In this document: positions 1 to 8,386 of the stretch, piece after piece
Layout of the letters: each line of letters begins with the position of its first letter
Position numbering within the stretch: the stretch's first letter is position 1
NCBI RefSeq assembly: GCF_041021895.1
Contig: NZ_CP157428.1
Coordinates: 310,001 to 374,000, forward strand
Source: Acinetobacter sp. XH1741
Lineage (GTDB): Bacteria; Pseudomonadota; Gammaproteobacteria; Pseudomonadales; Moraxellaceae
Length of the DNA stretch: 64,000 nucleotides
Reading direction: 5' to 3'
Notes under the pieces: model-generated
What the model was told of the DNA's origin: nothing
Databases searched by the model: none
Seen by the model: the letters and a program-made list of their open reading frames with translations, nothing else
Program-made: the position numbers and the translations under genes

Positions 1-3
1 GCT

Positions 4-672
4 ATGACTACATACTCTCTCATTAAAAAACTGAGTAAAGATACCACCCGCTCCATTTTCTTTGTGTGTCTAGCAACTAGTGTGGTTGGGATGTCTTTAG
101 GTTCACTCGCTGCAAGTTATGGCTTAGCGCTCTGGATCCCGCTTTGTCTATCGATATTTGTGCTCGCAGGAACTGCTGAGTTTATTTTTATTGGCTTCTT
201 GGCGGTAGGTGGTAGCCCAATTGCTGCTGCGGTTGCAGGCCTACTCGTCAATTTAAGACATTTGCCTTTTGGGATTGCGGTCAATGAATTAATCCGAGGC
301 AAATTCTCTCGATATTTCGGGGCTCATATCATGAACGATGAAAGTGTTTTGTTTGGTATGGCACAGCCAGATTTCGAGACAAAAAAGGCTGCTTATTGGT
401 TATGTGGAATAGGCATCATGCTGACTTGGCCGCTCGGTGTCACAGCAGGTTATTTTATTGGAAGTGCTATTCCAGACCCGAAAACATTTGGCTTAGATGC
501 CATTTTCCCAGCCATTTTAATTGCACTTACTTTTTCTGCTTTAAAGAATAAATCTACTCGGAAAGCTGCATTTGCCGGATCAACTTTAGCACTCATTGCC
601 ACCCCTTTTTTAGCCTCAGGACTCCCAATTTTAATTTCTCTTTTTGGCTTGATATGGGGTAGAAAGAAATGA
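4..672 (+). CDS. azlC: AzlC-family branched-chain amino acid exporter, large subunit
   Basis: This 222-residue inner-membrane protein has about six hydrophobic segments and the AzlC core (an LAGTAEF motif near residue 60, NLRHLPFG near residue 84). With AzlD, members of this family export branched-chain amino acids or their analogues. Length is normal for the family. The stop codon overlaps the azlD start as ATGA, so the two are probably translationally coupled. The ATG lies three bases from the window edge, so its ribosome binding site and promoter cannot be seen. The family is secure; the substrate is inferred. Confidence 0.9.
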   Translation: MTTYSLIKKLSKDTTRSIFFVCLATSVVGMSLGSLAASYGLALWIPLCLSIFVLAGTAEFIFIGFLAVGGSPIAAAVAGLLVNLRHLPFGIAVNELIRGKFSRYFGAHIMNDESVLFGMAQPDFETKKAAYWLCGIGIMLTWPLGVTAGYFIGSAIPDPKTFGLDAIFPAILIALTFSALKNKSTRKAAFAGSTLALIATPFLASGLPILISLFGLIWGRKK

Positions 673-992
673 ATCAACAGTTACTGATTATTGTGGGAAT
701 AGCTCTACTTGCACTGGGTACTTACAGTATTCGCTTTGCTGGTTTTCACTTAGGTGCCAAGTTCTCATTTTCTGAAAAATACCAAGTTTTACTGTCAAAC
801 GGCGCAACTGTTTTGCTCTGTGCAATTGCAGTGACCACGACATTTTTTGAAGGCCAACATTTTGCAGGTTTCGCGCGTATATTTGGGGTGGGTTTAGCGC
901 TGTTCTTGGTTTGGAAAAAAGTACCGCTTTTATTGGTGATTTGTTTGGCTGCTGCAGGCACAGCCCTGTTACGTTTGCTTGGAATTGAATAA
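669..992 (+). CDS. azlD: AzlD-family branched-chain amino acid exporter, small subunit
   Basis: A 107-residue membrane protein with about three to four hydrophobic helices, starting inside the azlC stop codon (ATGA overlap). It fits AzlD, the small partner of AzlC, by size, by hydrophobicity pattern and by the TYSIRFAGF segment near the N terminus. It is expected in the inner membrane in complex with AzlC. Transcription ends at the hairpin that immediately follows. Nothing in the sequence shows how the pair is controlled. Confidence 0.88.
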   Translation: MNQQLLIIVGIALLALGTYSIRFAGFHLGAKFSFSEKYQVLLSNGATVLLCAIAVTTTFFEGQHFAGFARIFGVGLALFLVWKKVPLLLVICLAAAGTALLRLLGIE

Positions 993-993
993 T

Positions 994-1022
994 AAAAAAG
1001 GCGAGATAAACTCGCCTTTTTT
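994..1022. terminator. Bidirectional terminator between azlD and ssb
   Basis: GGCGAG and CTCGCC arms (1000-1005, 1011-1016) lie between an A-run and a T-run, so the hairpin has a U-tract on either strand. It serves azlD on + and ssb on -. Confidence 0.9.
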
Positions 1023-1032
1023 GAAACTTTGA

Positions 1033-1620
1033 TTAGAACGGTAAATCGTCGTCTAAATCAGCTGGTGCAGACGCTGGTTGTTGCGGTGCTTTAGGTGCAA
1101 AACCACCACCTTGAGGGCTGTTGCCACCATTACCGAAACCACCTTGGCTACCATAACCACCGCCATTGTTTTGACCGTAGCCGCCACCTTGGTTGTTATT
1201 ATTTTGATAACCGCCACCTTGTTGAGGTGCGTTAAAACGTGGTTGGTTAAAATCATTACCGCCAGCGAAACCTTGTTCACCTTGTTGACGAGCATCTAAC
1301 ATTTGCATCTGGTCGCCACGAATTTCTGTCGTGTAACGTTCTTGACCATTTTGATCTGTCCACTGACGCGTACGTAATGAACCTTCAATATAAACCTTAG
1401 AACCTTTACGTAAAAACTGCTGAGCAATTTCCCCTAAACGGTTATGCAAAACAATACGGTGCCATTCTGTTTGTTCTTTACGTTCACCTGACGTTTTATC
1501 GGTCCAAACTTCACTTGTCGCGATTGAAAACTGGGTTAACGAGCCCCCATTTGGAAAAGTTTTTGTTTCAGGATCACGACCCAAAGTACCAACCAAAATA
1601 ACCTTATTTACACCACGCAT
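1033..1620 (-). CDS. ssb: Single-stranded DNA-binding protein
   Basis: A 195-residue SSB. The N-terminal OB fold (about residues 1-110) opens with [18 protein letters not shown] and carries the usual WTDK and WHRIVLH elements. A long disordered linker rich in Gly, Asn and Gln follows (about 125-180), then the acidic tip DDDLPF that docks RecO, PriA, exonuclease I and other partners. SSB coats single-stranded DNA during replication, repair and recombination. In many gammaproteobacteria ssb lies beside uvrA; here uvrA is about 8 kb away. It is convergent with azlCD. Confidence 0.98.
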   Translation of the reverse strand: MRGVNKVILVGTLGRDPETKTFPNGGSLTQFSIATSEVWTDKTSGERKEQTEWHRIVLHNRLGEIAQQFLRKGSKVYIEGSLRTRQWTDQNGQERYTTEIRGDQMQMLDARQQGEQGFAGGNDFNQPRFNAPQQGGGYQNNNNQGGGYGQNNGGGYGSQGGFGNGGNSPQGGGFAPKAPQQPASAPADLDDDLPF

Positions 1621-1671
1621 TAGCTGTCTTCATCCTATACATTTCTATGTTTTACTTTATAAGAGTTATGC

Positions 1672-3036
1672 TTAAATGGCTACCTCTTTACCGAACAACT
1701 GCGTTAAATCACGTCGTGCAGCATCATCTAGAGTCTGCTTATCGACTTTAATATACGCAACTTGCTGGTCAGGCATCACCACAACTTCTTCAATACCACG
1801 AATTGCCAATAGCTGTGTGGTCCACTCATTCACCTGTTGCACTTGCGGCAATGGCAGCACAATCGATGACAAATACCGCGGCTGAGCTAAACCAAAACTA
1901 ATTAGCAACCATATTATAGCAATCCCTGCTAAGACACTCCATCCAATCGCAGTATTATGTAACATCAATAATTGACCACCCAGGGTGCCACCAAAAAAAG
2001 CACCTAAAAACTGGCTACTGGCATTTACGCCCATAGCGGTGGCTTTCGACTGAATTGGAGCTGACTTTGACAACCAAGAAGGCAATAAAGCTTCCATCAC
2101 ATTAAATGCAATGAAGAAAATACCAAGGCCTGCAAGCAAGATATATTTTGACTGATAACCAAATATGAGGAGCAACAAACCAGCAATAATGCCTGTAATT
2201 GCGGTTAAGAAAATGCCTCGCATTTTGCGGTATTTTTCAGCGATGATAATGCTAGGAAATGCAAAAAATAAACTAATGACCAAGAGTGGCAAATACACCA
2301 GTCCATGACTGGCTAAAGGAATATGCGCGAACTCGATGAGCTGTGAAGGCACATAAATAAACATGGCTGTCAGCAATAAATGCAATGCAAAAACCGAAAC
2401 ATGTAAACGGTTTAAATCACCCATTTGAATGACTTGCTTAAGCTGTGCCATGTAGCCTTGCTGATAATTACGATGATGGCGTGTCACTTTCGGTACAAGC
2501 AATAACATTGAAATCGCAATCAAGCCCATAATGGTCGTGACAAAGAATAAGCCAGAAATACCAACAATGCTGGTGAGCCAAGGCCCAAGACTAAACGCCA
2601 CTACAAAAGATAAGCCAATACTCATGCCCATGGCCGCCATGGCTTTGGTACGCTGTTCTTCACGTGTGACATCGGCTAAAAGCGCCATGACTACAGCAGA
2701 AACTGCACCTGCACCAGCGATGGCACGACCAATAATTACGCCATAAATGGTGTCAGATAAACCCGCAATTGCCCCACCAATAGCAAACAGTAATAGGCCA
2801 AATACCACAAGCGGTTTACGACTAAAACGGTCTGCAAGTAAGCTAAATGGAATTTGTAAAATGGCCTGACTTAAGCCATAGACACCTACAGCCAAACCAA
2901 TGAGTGCTGGAGTCGCATATTGATATGACTGCCCGACTACAGAAAAGACCGGAATAATCATGAACAGACCCAACATGCGTAGCGCAAAAATACTACTTAA
3001 AGCAAAAGTTGAGCGGCGTTCCAAAGCATTCATCAT
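1672..3036 (-). CDS. yajR: YajR-like MFS transporter with C-terminal YAM-type domain
   Basis: A major facilitator of about 454 residues with 12 predicted helices. The N-terminal LRMLGLFMIIPV, the RFSRKP loop of motif A and the NVMEALLPSWLSK segment match the YajR branch closely. After the last helix comes a soluble tail of about 65 residues (IRGIEEVVVMPDQQVAYIKVD), which resembles the ferredoxin-like YAM domain of E. coli YajR. Substrate unknown. Start: a TTG opens the frame at 3063, but the tandem ATG codons at 3036 and 3033 fit the family N terminus better. It lies downstream of ssb on the same strand with a gap of about 50 bp. Confidence 0.85.
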   Translation of the reverse strand: MMNALERRSTFALSSIFALRMLGLFMIIPVFSVVGQSYQYATPALIGLAVGVYGLSQAILQIPFSLLADRFSRKPLVVFGLLLFAIGGAIAGLSDTIYGVIIGRAIAGAGAVSAVVMALLADVTREEQRTKAMAAMGMSIGLSFVVAFSLGPWLTSIVGISGLFFVTTIMGLIAISMLLLVPKVTRHHRNYQQGYMAQLKQVIQMGDLNRLHVSVFALHLLLTAMFIYVPSQLIEFAHIPLASHGLVYLPLLVISLFFAFPSIIIAEKYRKMRGIFLTAITGIIAGLLLLIFGYQSKYILLAGLGIFFIAFNVMEALLPSWLSKSAPIQSKATAMGVNASSQFLGAFFGGTLGGQLLMLHNTAIGWSVLAGIAIIWLLISFGLAQPRYLSSIVLPLPQVQQVNEWTTQLLAIRGIEEVVVMPDQQVAYIKVDKQTLDDAARRDLTQLFGKEVAI

Positions 3037-3126
3037 ATCAATACACGTTATCAAACTAGGCAAATTATAAGCCGATTCGTTTCTAAAAATACGGGAGAGA
3101 TGATTTAAAATAACGATTTCGGCTTT

Positions 3127-3157
3127 AAAAAATAAAGAGGCATTTAGCCCCTTTATT
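3127..3157 (-). terminator. Terminator after the TerC/DUF475 gene
   Basis: AATAAAGAGGC pairs with GCCCCTTTATT around a five-base loop. On the minus strand a U-rich run follows, so it ends transcription from the gene at 3183-4265. Confidence 0.7.
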
Positions 3158-3182
3158 CTATCGAACTTTACTGAAAATTAGC

Positions 3183-4265
3183 TTAAGACGACTCTTGTTC
3201 ACGTTTTGCATATTGAATAGAAGCAATCACTGCCCAAGCAATAAATGCGACACCAATCAGACCTGTCACGACTTCTGGTACATGTAAACCTGTACCACTT
3301 GCAATCATAATGAAAGCTAACGCACCAATCGCATAGTGGGCACCATGTTCTAAAAACACATAAGCGTCTAATGTGCCTTTTTCAACAAGATAAACAGTCA
3401 TTGAACGTACAAACATTGCGCCAATTGCCAGACCCAGCATAATCACAACAACGTCACTGGTAATGGCAAATGCACCAATTACACCGTCAAAACTAAATGA
3501 TGCATCTAATACTTCTAAATATAAGAAGCCACCTAAACCAGCTTTAACGACACCAGAAGCAGCGCCTGAACCATCTTGTATAACTGCATTGCCATCTTCG
3601 TCAATTTCAGGTTCGCCACCTAACAAATGACTTAAAACTTCAACACCAATATAAACCACAATGCCCCAAATACCAGCCATAGTCACTGCTAAACGTTGGT
3701 GGTCATCTACATAACCTGCCATCACAAGTAAAGCAATCAAAGCGAGAAATACAGACATTGCCGGTACGCTCGCTAAACTCGCAAGTTTAGATTCAAGCCA
3801 TCTAAACCAATGTGTTTCTTTTTCTTCATCAAAGAAGAAATTTAAGAAAACCAATAATAAGAATGTTCCACCAAATGCCGAGATTTCTGCATGGTGAGCC
3901 ATTAAACGCTCAGAGTAAGTTTTCGGGTCATTGAGTGCCATTTTAGCAACTTCAATAAACCCCATATCCGCAGTCATAGCCACAATGAGGACTGGGAAAA
4001 TTAAACGCATACCAAAAACGGCGATTAAAATACCTACCGTTAAAAAGATCATTTTCCAAAACGGATCCCAGTTACGTAGAACCGATGCATTTACGACAGC
4101 ATTGTCAAAAGATAAAGAAACCTCCATTACAGCTAAAATTGCAGTAATGGTTAAAGCTTTAAGCATGGTCGACACACCTGCCTCAGGTCCATGGGTAAAA
4201 CCCCAATACGCGGATAGTGCTAAACACACCACCGTAAAAAATATCGAAAATCGGAAATGCTTCAT
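3183..4265 (-). CDS. TerC-superfamily integral membrane protein (DUF475)
   Basis: A 360-residue polytopic membrane protein. The TerC signature appears twice: SFDNAVVNA near residue 52 and SFDGVIGAFAI near residue 258, with acidic residues inside the membrane as expected of metal-ion handling in this superfamily. A hydrophilic loop with an acidic stretch (EPEIDEDG) lies near residue 220. TerC/Alx relatives have been linked to tellurite resistance and Mn2+ export, but for the DUF475 subgroup the role is inferred. No yybP-type riboswitch is visible upstream, unlike the second Mn-type exporter in this window. Confidence 0.82.
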   Translation of the reverse strand: MKHFRFSIFFTVVCLALSAYWGFTHGPEAGVSTMLKALTITAILAVMEVSLSFDNAVVNASVLRNWDPFWKMIFLTVGILIAVFGMRLIFPVLIVAMTADMGFIEVAKMALNDPKTYSERLMAHHAEISAFGGTFLLLVFLNFFFDEEKETHWFRWLESKLASLASVPAMSVFLALIALLVMAGYVDDHQRLAVTMAGIWGIVVYIGVEVLSHLLGGEPEIDEDGNAVIQDGSGAASGVVKAGLGGFLYLEVLDASFSFDGVIGAFAITSDVVVIMLGLAIGAMFVRSMTVYLVEKGTLDAYVFLEHGAHYAIGALAFIMIASGTGLHVPEVVTGLIGVAFIAWAVIASIQYAKREQESS

Positions 4266-4335
4266 GGATCAGACCTATACCAAGAACTAAATTTAATCTT
4301 TCTTTAAAAACGCGGTTATTATATCGATAATTAAC

Positions 4336-4357
4336 CATAAAACGATGTTGTTTTATG
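4336..4357. promoter_or_regulatory. Inverted repeat upstream of the DUF475 gene
   Basis: CATAAAAC and GTTTTATG form perfect 8-base arms around GATGTT, about 70 bp ahead of the DUF475 start. It could be an operator or an RNA hairpin. The rest of 4266-4528 is AT-rich promoter DNA shared with tenA, and no TPP-riboswitch motif is seen. Confidence 0.35.
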
Positions 4358-4528
4358 CTGTTATCAGATTTACTTTATCTCCATGTTTAATAAAGAAATT
4401 TATAATATTTAATTAACTTGTTAATCGTATTAAATATTTTCTTGCGATATATCTATCATTATTATTTTTGTATTTTAAAATTGATTTAAAATCCCGTTCA
4501 GCAGATTTATTTTAAATGGAATGATTTT

Positions 4529-5203
4529 ATGCTTTTTTCTCAAGAATTATGGCAACGCAATTTAAATTTATATCAAAAAATTCTCGACCTTCCTTTTAAT
4601 CAGGAACTTGCTAACGGTACTTTAGATAAAGAAGCTTTTTGTCATTATGTGATTCAAGATGCTCAATATTTAGTGGCTTACGGTCGCGTGCTTGCTGTTG
4701 CAGCAGCAAAGGCATTTGAGGCTGACGATATTATGCAATTTTCAGATGCCGCTAAAATTGCAATTGTGGTTGAACGCAGCTTGCATGATGATTTCATGAA
4801 AAACTTTGGTGTGACTAAAGAAGAATTTCAAAATACGCCCTTAACTTTGGCAGGTCACCATTACACTTCATTTTTAACAGCAACGGCCTGGTCTGAGAGC
4901 TACCCTGTTGTACTTGCAGCACTATTACCTTGCTTCTGGATTTATGCCGAAGTCGGTAAAGATATTGTAAGTAAATCAATACCAAATAATCCTTACCAAG
5001 CATGGATTGATACCTATGCAGGTGAAGAATTCCATATTGCTGTTCGTAATGTGATTGCGACTGTCGATAAAGTTGCAGCACGTTGTGATGCTGATACTTT
5101 AGAAAAAATGCATGCCGCGTACACAATGGGTGCAAAACTTGAATGGTTATTTTGGGATAGTGCCTACCACCAAAGACAATGGTTAGGTTTAGACCATATT
5201 TAA
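4529..5203 (+). CDS. tenA: TenA-type aminopyrimidine aminohydrolase / thiaminase II
   Basis: A 224-residue all-helical TenA/PqqC-fold protein. The residues known to be catalytic in Bacillus TenA fall at the same numbers here: Asp44 (VIQDAQYL), Cys135 (ALLPCFWIY) and Glu205 (KLEWLFW). TenA hydrolyses aminopyrimidine breakdown products to recover HMP for thiamine synthesis. The gene stands alone, with a terminator directly after it, and no thiamine genes are nearby. Conservation of Cys135 argues for true TenA rather than PqqC or the Cys-less TenA_E branch. Confidence 0.9.
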   Translation: MLFSQELWQRNLNLYQKILDLPFNQELANGTLDKEAFCHYVIQDAQYLVAYGRVLAVAAAKAFEADDIMQFSDAAKIAIVVERSLHDDFMKNFGVTKEEFQNTPLTLAGHHYTSFLTATAWSESYPVVLAALLPCFWIYAEVGKDIVSKSIPNNPYQAWIDTYAGEEFHIAVRNVIATVDKVAARCDADTLEKMHAAYTMGAKLEWLFWDSAYHQRQWLGLDHI

Positions 5204-5217
5204 AACTTCAAGAGAAT

Positions 5218-5250
5218 CGGTCAGATGGTTCAATACGCTGACCGTTTTTA
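5218..5250 (+). terminator. Terminator after tenA
   Basis: CGGTCAG pairs with CTGACCG and is followed by TTTTT, 14 bases after the tenA stop. Confidence 0.85.
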
Positions 5251-5268
5251 ATAAAATACGAGATAAAT

Positions 5269-5640
5269 ATGTATATCGGCGAATTAGCATCTTTAACTGG
5301 AGCCACTCCTAAAGCCATACGGCATTATGAGAAATTAGGCTTGCTCCCCGTAGCAAAAAGAAAAGGAAATTATCGTATTTATGAAGAGATTGATGTTAAA
5401 TCAGTTAAGATGATTCGCCTTGCGCAAGCTGTTGGGTTTAGCCTTTCCGAGCTTTATGACTTGTCAGCTTTAAAATATAAAAATAATCGCTTTCCTGTAG
5501 AAATTGCACAGCAGCTTATTCAAAAAAAGAATCAACAAATTATTGAGCAAAAAAAAGCGTTAAACCGTTTACAAGAAGATTTAAAACAACTGGAAGATGA
5601 GATTGTTCAGACTTATATTACCAATAAGATTTCTGCCTAA
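5269..5640 (+). CDS. MerR-family transcriptional regulator
   Basis: A 123-residue MerR regulator. The winged helix-turn-helix starts at the N terminus (MYIGELASLTGATPKAIRHYEKLGLL) and ends with the usual NYRIY wing; a long coiled-coil dimerisation helix (about 80-115) closes it. The protein contains no cysteine, so it is not a typical metal or redox MerR and more likely senses an organic ligand. It is followed by an SDR gene on the same strand, and a promoter with MerR-style long spacing lies between them. Confidence 0.9.
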   Translation: MYIGELASLTGATPKAIRHYEKLGLLPVAKRKGNYRIYEEIDVKSVKMIRLAQAVGFSLSELYDLSALKYKNNRFPVEIAQQLIQKKNQQIIEQKKALNRLQEDLKQLEDEIVQTYITNKISA

Positions 5641-5682
5641 AACAGCTGGTTAAAATCTGCAAATAGCTTTCAAAATGAGTGC

Positions 5683-5714
5683 TTGACTCTGCCCTTAGGG
5701 ACAAGGTTTATCGT
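5683..5714 (+). promoter_or_regulatory. MerR-type promoter ahead of the SDR gene
   Basis: A good -35 (TTGACT, 5683-5688) is followed at an over-long 18-20 bp by a -10-like TTTATCGT. The spacer holds the symmetric core CCCTTAGGG. Long spacers with a dyad between -35 and -10 are the hallmark of promoters that MerR proteins activate by DNA distortion. The regulator encoded just upstream is the obvious candidate. Confidence 0.65.
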
Positions 5715-5743
5715 AAGGACTTCTTTTATTACGGACCAATAAA

Positions 5744-6550
5744 ATGAGTGCTCATCTTTCTTTATTTAAAAATTCAACAGCATTAATTACAGGCGCATCT
5801 TCAGGAATAGGCAAAGCTTATGCTCAAGAACTTGCATCTTTAGGAATTCATTTAATTTTAACAGCACGCTCTGAACAGAAACTAAATGATTTAGCCGATG
5901 AACTCAGAAAAAAATACAATGTGAATGTTGAGGTGATCGTTTTAGATTTAGCTCAAGCCAATTCAGCTCAAAGCTTATTTGATGAAGTACAAACTAGAAA
6001 ATTAACGGTAGATATTTTAATTAACAACGCAGGATTTGGAAAATGGACTAAATTTTTAGATCAATCTGTATCTACCTATCAAGAAATGATTACGCTTAAC
6101 ATCAGTAGCGTCACCTCTTTGTGTTATCTGTTTTTACCCCACATGCTTGCGAACAAAAAAGGCATCATGATTAATATTTCATCGACAGGTGCGTTCCAGC
6201 CGTTACCTTATATTGCTGTTTATGGTGCTAGTAAGTCTTATGTATTACAGTTTACTGAAGCACTTGCGGGGGAATATGCATCTTCGGGTGTTAAATTTCT
6301 GGCAGTTTGTCCGGGCAATACCGAAACCAATTTTACTCAGGTCGCAAATGCAGATACGAGTGGCATGAAAAGCTCTACAGTTGAGGACGTTGTGTCTGCA
6401 ACGGTTAGAGCACTAGATAAAAATAAAGCAACAGTAGTGGTGGGGTGTAGCAATTATTTAACGTCTCAATTGCCCCGAATTCTTTCCCGCAAAAAAATGA
6501 TTAATTTAGTTGAAGGCATGCTCAGAACGCGTGTTCTTGAGCAGTCATAA
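5744..6550 (+). CDS. Short-chain dehydrogenase/reductase
   Basis: A classical SDR of 268 residues. It has the Rossmann cofactor motif TGASSGIG (residues 16-23), NNAGFG near residue 96, a catalytic Ser in the ISSTGAF segment and the YGASK Tyr/Lys pair near residue 160. The C-terminal lid is longer than in minimal SDRs and resembles the DltE/YqjQ-like oxidoreductases. The substrate cannot be read from sequence. The MerR gene and MerR-style promoter directly upstream suggest induction by a small molecule. Confidence 0.88.
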   Translation: MSAHLSLFKNSTALITGASSGIGKAYAQELASLGIHLILTARSEQKLNDLADELRKKYNVNVEVIVLDLAQANSAQSLFDEVQTRKLTVDILINNAGFGKWTKFLDQSVSTYQEMITLNISSVTSLCYLFLPHMLANKKGIMINISSTGAFQPLPYIAVYGASKSYVLQFTEALAGEYASSGVKFLAVCPGNTETNFTQVANADTSGMKSSTVEDVVSATVRALDKNKATVVVGCSNYLTSQLPRILSRKKMINLVEGMLRTRVLEQS

Positions 6551-6563
6551 AAAATACTTCAAT

Positions 6564-6597
6564 TTAAAAGATTAAGGGGTTTCTCTTAATCTTTTAA
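6564..6597. terminator. Bidirectional terminator between SDR and GlpM-like genes
   Basis: TTAAAAGATTAAG and CTTAATCTTTTAA form 13-base arms. The stem overlaps the last bases of the convergent GlpM-like gene, serving both. Confidence 0.75.
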
Positions 6598-6935
6598 TGC
6601 TGAAACAACTGCCAGCCATAAATCAAACCTGCCGCGGCGACCACCCAACATAAAGTTGCCAAGCCTAGACACGACCACATCGACATACGTGTTGCCAAAA
6701 CATAAACCGCCACCAAATAAATGGCATAAGGAATAAGTGACCATAGACCAAACAGAGCCGTTTTTTGTAATGCCTCAGCACCTTTTTGCTGATAAACAAT
6801 GACATGAGCAATCAAAGCGAAAGTAGGAAAAAGCGGGACTAAACCTGCAATATAAAATGCCTTACTTTTCGATAGAATCGAAATAATGAGGACAACCCCT
6901 GCCCCCAACATACACTTTAAAAATAACGCCCACAT
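6594..6935 (-). CDS. GlpM-family membrane protein
   Basis: A small inner-membrane protein (113 residues, about four helices). The segment SKAFYIAGLVPLFPTFALI matches the GlpM family, a membrane protein first linked to alginate production in Pseudomonas; its biochemical role is unknown. It lies downstream of a DUF1304 gene on the same strand with a gap of about 50 bp, so the two may share a transcript. Confidence 0.78.
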   Translation of the reverse strand: MWALFLKCMLGAGVVLIISILSKSKAFYIAGLVPLFPTFALIAHVIVYQQKGAEALQKTALFGLWSLIPYAIYLVAVYVLATRMSMWSCLGLATLCWVVAAAGLIYGWQLFQH

Positions 6936-6987
6936 GCGCTGATCCTACCTGATCATTTCCATAACAAAACGCTGTATTGTGCGCTTT

Positions 6988-7341
6988 TCAAAGAAAATTA
7001 ACAGCGACTAAAGCAATTAATGCTGGAACTGCCTGAATATAAATAATCTTTTTACTCGCAGTCAGCCCACCATAAATACCCGCAATCAGTACACAGCCTA
7101 AAAAGAAATTAGCAATGGATGTCGCAAAGGGTGCATCAGCCAATAAAGACCAGAATAAACCTGCTGCTAAAAAGCCATTATAAAGCCCTTGATTTTGTGC
7201 CATGACTTTGGTGAGTTTTGCTTTTTCTGCATTATTTCCAAAGGCTTTCATGCCATAAGGTTTGTCCCACAAAAACATCTCTAGCACTAAAATGTAGACA
7301 TGTAAGATCGCGATAAGCGCAATGAATATTTGTCCGATCAT
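6988..7341 (-). CDS. DUF1304 small membrane protein
   Basis: A 117-residue protein with four hydrophobic helices and the MFLWDKPYGMKAFG segment (residues 22-35) typical of DUF1304. The function of the family is not known. A terminator separates it from the oxidoreductase upstream, so it probably has its own promoter in 7342-7370; an AAGGAAAA ribosome binding site precedes its ATG. Confidence 0.82.
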   Translation of the reverse strand: MIGQIFIALIAILHVYILVLEMFLWDKPYGMKAFGNNAEKAKLTKVMAQNQGLYNGFLAAGLFWSLLADAPFATSIANFFLGCVLIAGIYGGLTASKKIIYIQAVPALIALVAVNFL

Positions 7342-7369
7342 ATCGTTTTCCTTTTTATTTTAAATCCTG

Positions 7370-7398
7370 AAAAAAGATCAGTCTCTCGACTGATCTTT
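7370..7398 (-). terminator. Terminator after the quinone-oxidoreductase-like gene
   Basis: AAAGATCAGTC and GACTGATCTTT form an 11-base perfect stem, with a U-run following on the minus strand. It ends the regulator-oxidoreductase transcript before the DUF1304 gene. Confidence 0.85.
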
Positions 7399-7405
7399 CT
7401 AGGTT

Positions 7406-8383
7406 TTACGGTTTTAACAACACTTTACCTTGGCGAGCACCTTCAGTTGCTCTTTGGGCAGCAGTTTTAATCTCATCGAAACTAAATACACCTTCTACAG
7501 GTAGGATTAATTTTTTCTGAGTCGCTAATGTTAATAGCTCAACAATGAGTTCCTTCTTACGAGCAGCCGGCATTTCTTTGCTCACCACACTCGCCCAGAA
7601 ACCTTTTACTGTGGCTTGTTTGAAAATCAAATCACCCGATGAAATTTGCATGGTTTCACCCGTCATACTACCGAACGAAACCAATAAACTATTTTCACTG
7701 AGTAAATTCAGCATTTCACCACTTGCGCGCCCGCCAATCGAGTCGACACCAGCAATAAGAGGTTGGTCACCGTGAAGTTGTTTAACTTGCTCTTTCCAGT
7801 TCGGCTGATCAGTTGCAACAACATGTTGAATGCCTAGAGCTTGCATTTCAGCAATTGCATCGGTACGACGAACCAGATTAATCACAGGTAGGCCACGTGC
7901 CTGTGCAATCATCGCAACTGTTTTACCTACGGCACCATTCGCCGTGTTTTGAATGAGCCATTGACCTGGTTGAACATTTACAAAGTCCAATAGCATAAGG
8001 GCACTAATTGGCATACCAATCAGCTGCGCTGCTGTTTCATCATCAATTTCATTATTGAGTGGAATAAGCCCTTGAGCCGGTGCAATAAAGTATTCAGCCC
8101 AACTACCATGAACGGATGCAACAGCAATACGTTGCCCGACCTGTACATGAGTAACGCCTTCGCCCAAGGCATCAACAATACCAACGCCTTCACTACCACC
8201 AATCGCAGGTAGAGTTGGCTTATAGCCATAGCTTCCGCGTACTGTCCATACATCATGATTATGAATTGGGGACATGATGGTTTTAATACGAACTTCGCCT
8301 GCTTTTGGTTCTGGCTTTGGCATATCCGCCTGCTCTAAAACGTCTACAGGTTCGCCAAAATTACGATGGATAATACTTCGCAT
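7406..8383 (-). CDS. MDR-superfamily NADPH:quinone / enone oxidoreductase
   Basis: A 325-residue zinc-independent medium-chain reductase. The N-terminal GroES-like half carries GGSEGVGIVDALGEGV (about residues 62-77); the Rossmann half has NTANGAVGKTVAMIAQA (about 146-162) and SFGSMTG. The cysteine ligands of zinc alcohol dehydrogenases are absent. It resembles quinone oxidoreductase and trans-2-enoyl reductase branches. It starts three bases after the NemR-like repressor, giving a two-gene unit that likely responds to reactive electrophiles; that role is inference from the regulator. Confidence 0.85.
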   Translation of the reverse strand: MRSIIHRNFGEPVDVLEQADMPKPEPKAGEVRIKTIMSPIHNHDVWTVRGSYGYKPTLPAIGGSEGVGIVDALGEGVTHVQVGQRIAVASVHGSWAEYFIAPAQGLIPLNNEIDDETAAQLIGMPISALMLLDFVNVQPGQWLIQNTANGAVGKTVAMIAQARGLPVINLVRRTDAIAEMQALGIQHVVATDQPNWKEQVKQLHGDQPLIAGVDSIGGRASGEMLNLLSENSLLVSFGSMTGETMQISSGDLIFKQATVKGFWASVVSKEMPAARKKELIVELLTLATQKKLILPVEGVFSFDEIKTAAQRATEGARQGKVLLKP

Positions 8384-8386
8384 GCT

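Noticed and set aside
1078..1299. Long frames opposite and beside the Gly/Asn-rich part of ssb
   Set aside because: They are produced by the repetitive linker composition and have no protein-like features.
4266..4528. TPP riboswitch ahead of tenA
   Set aside because: The conserved CUGAGA and related segments are absent.
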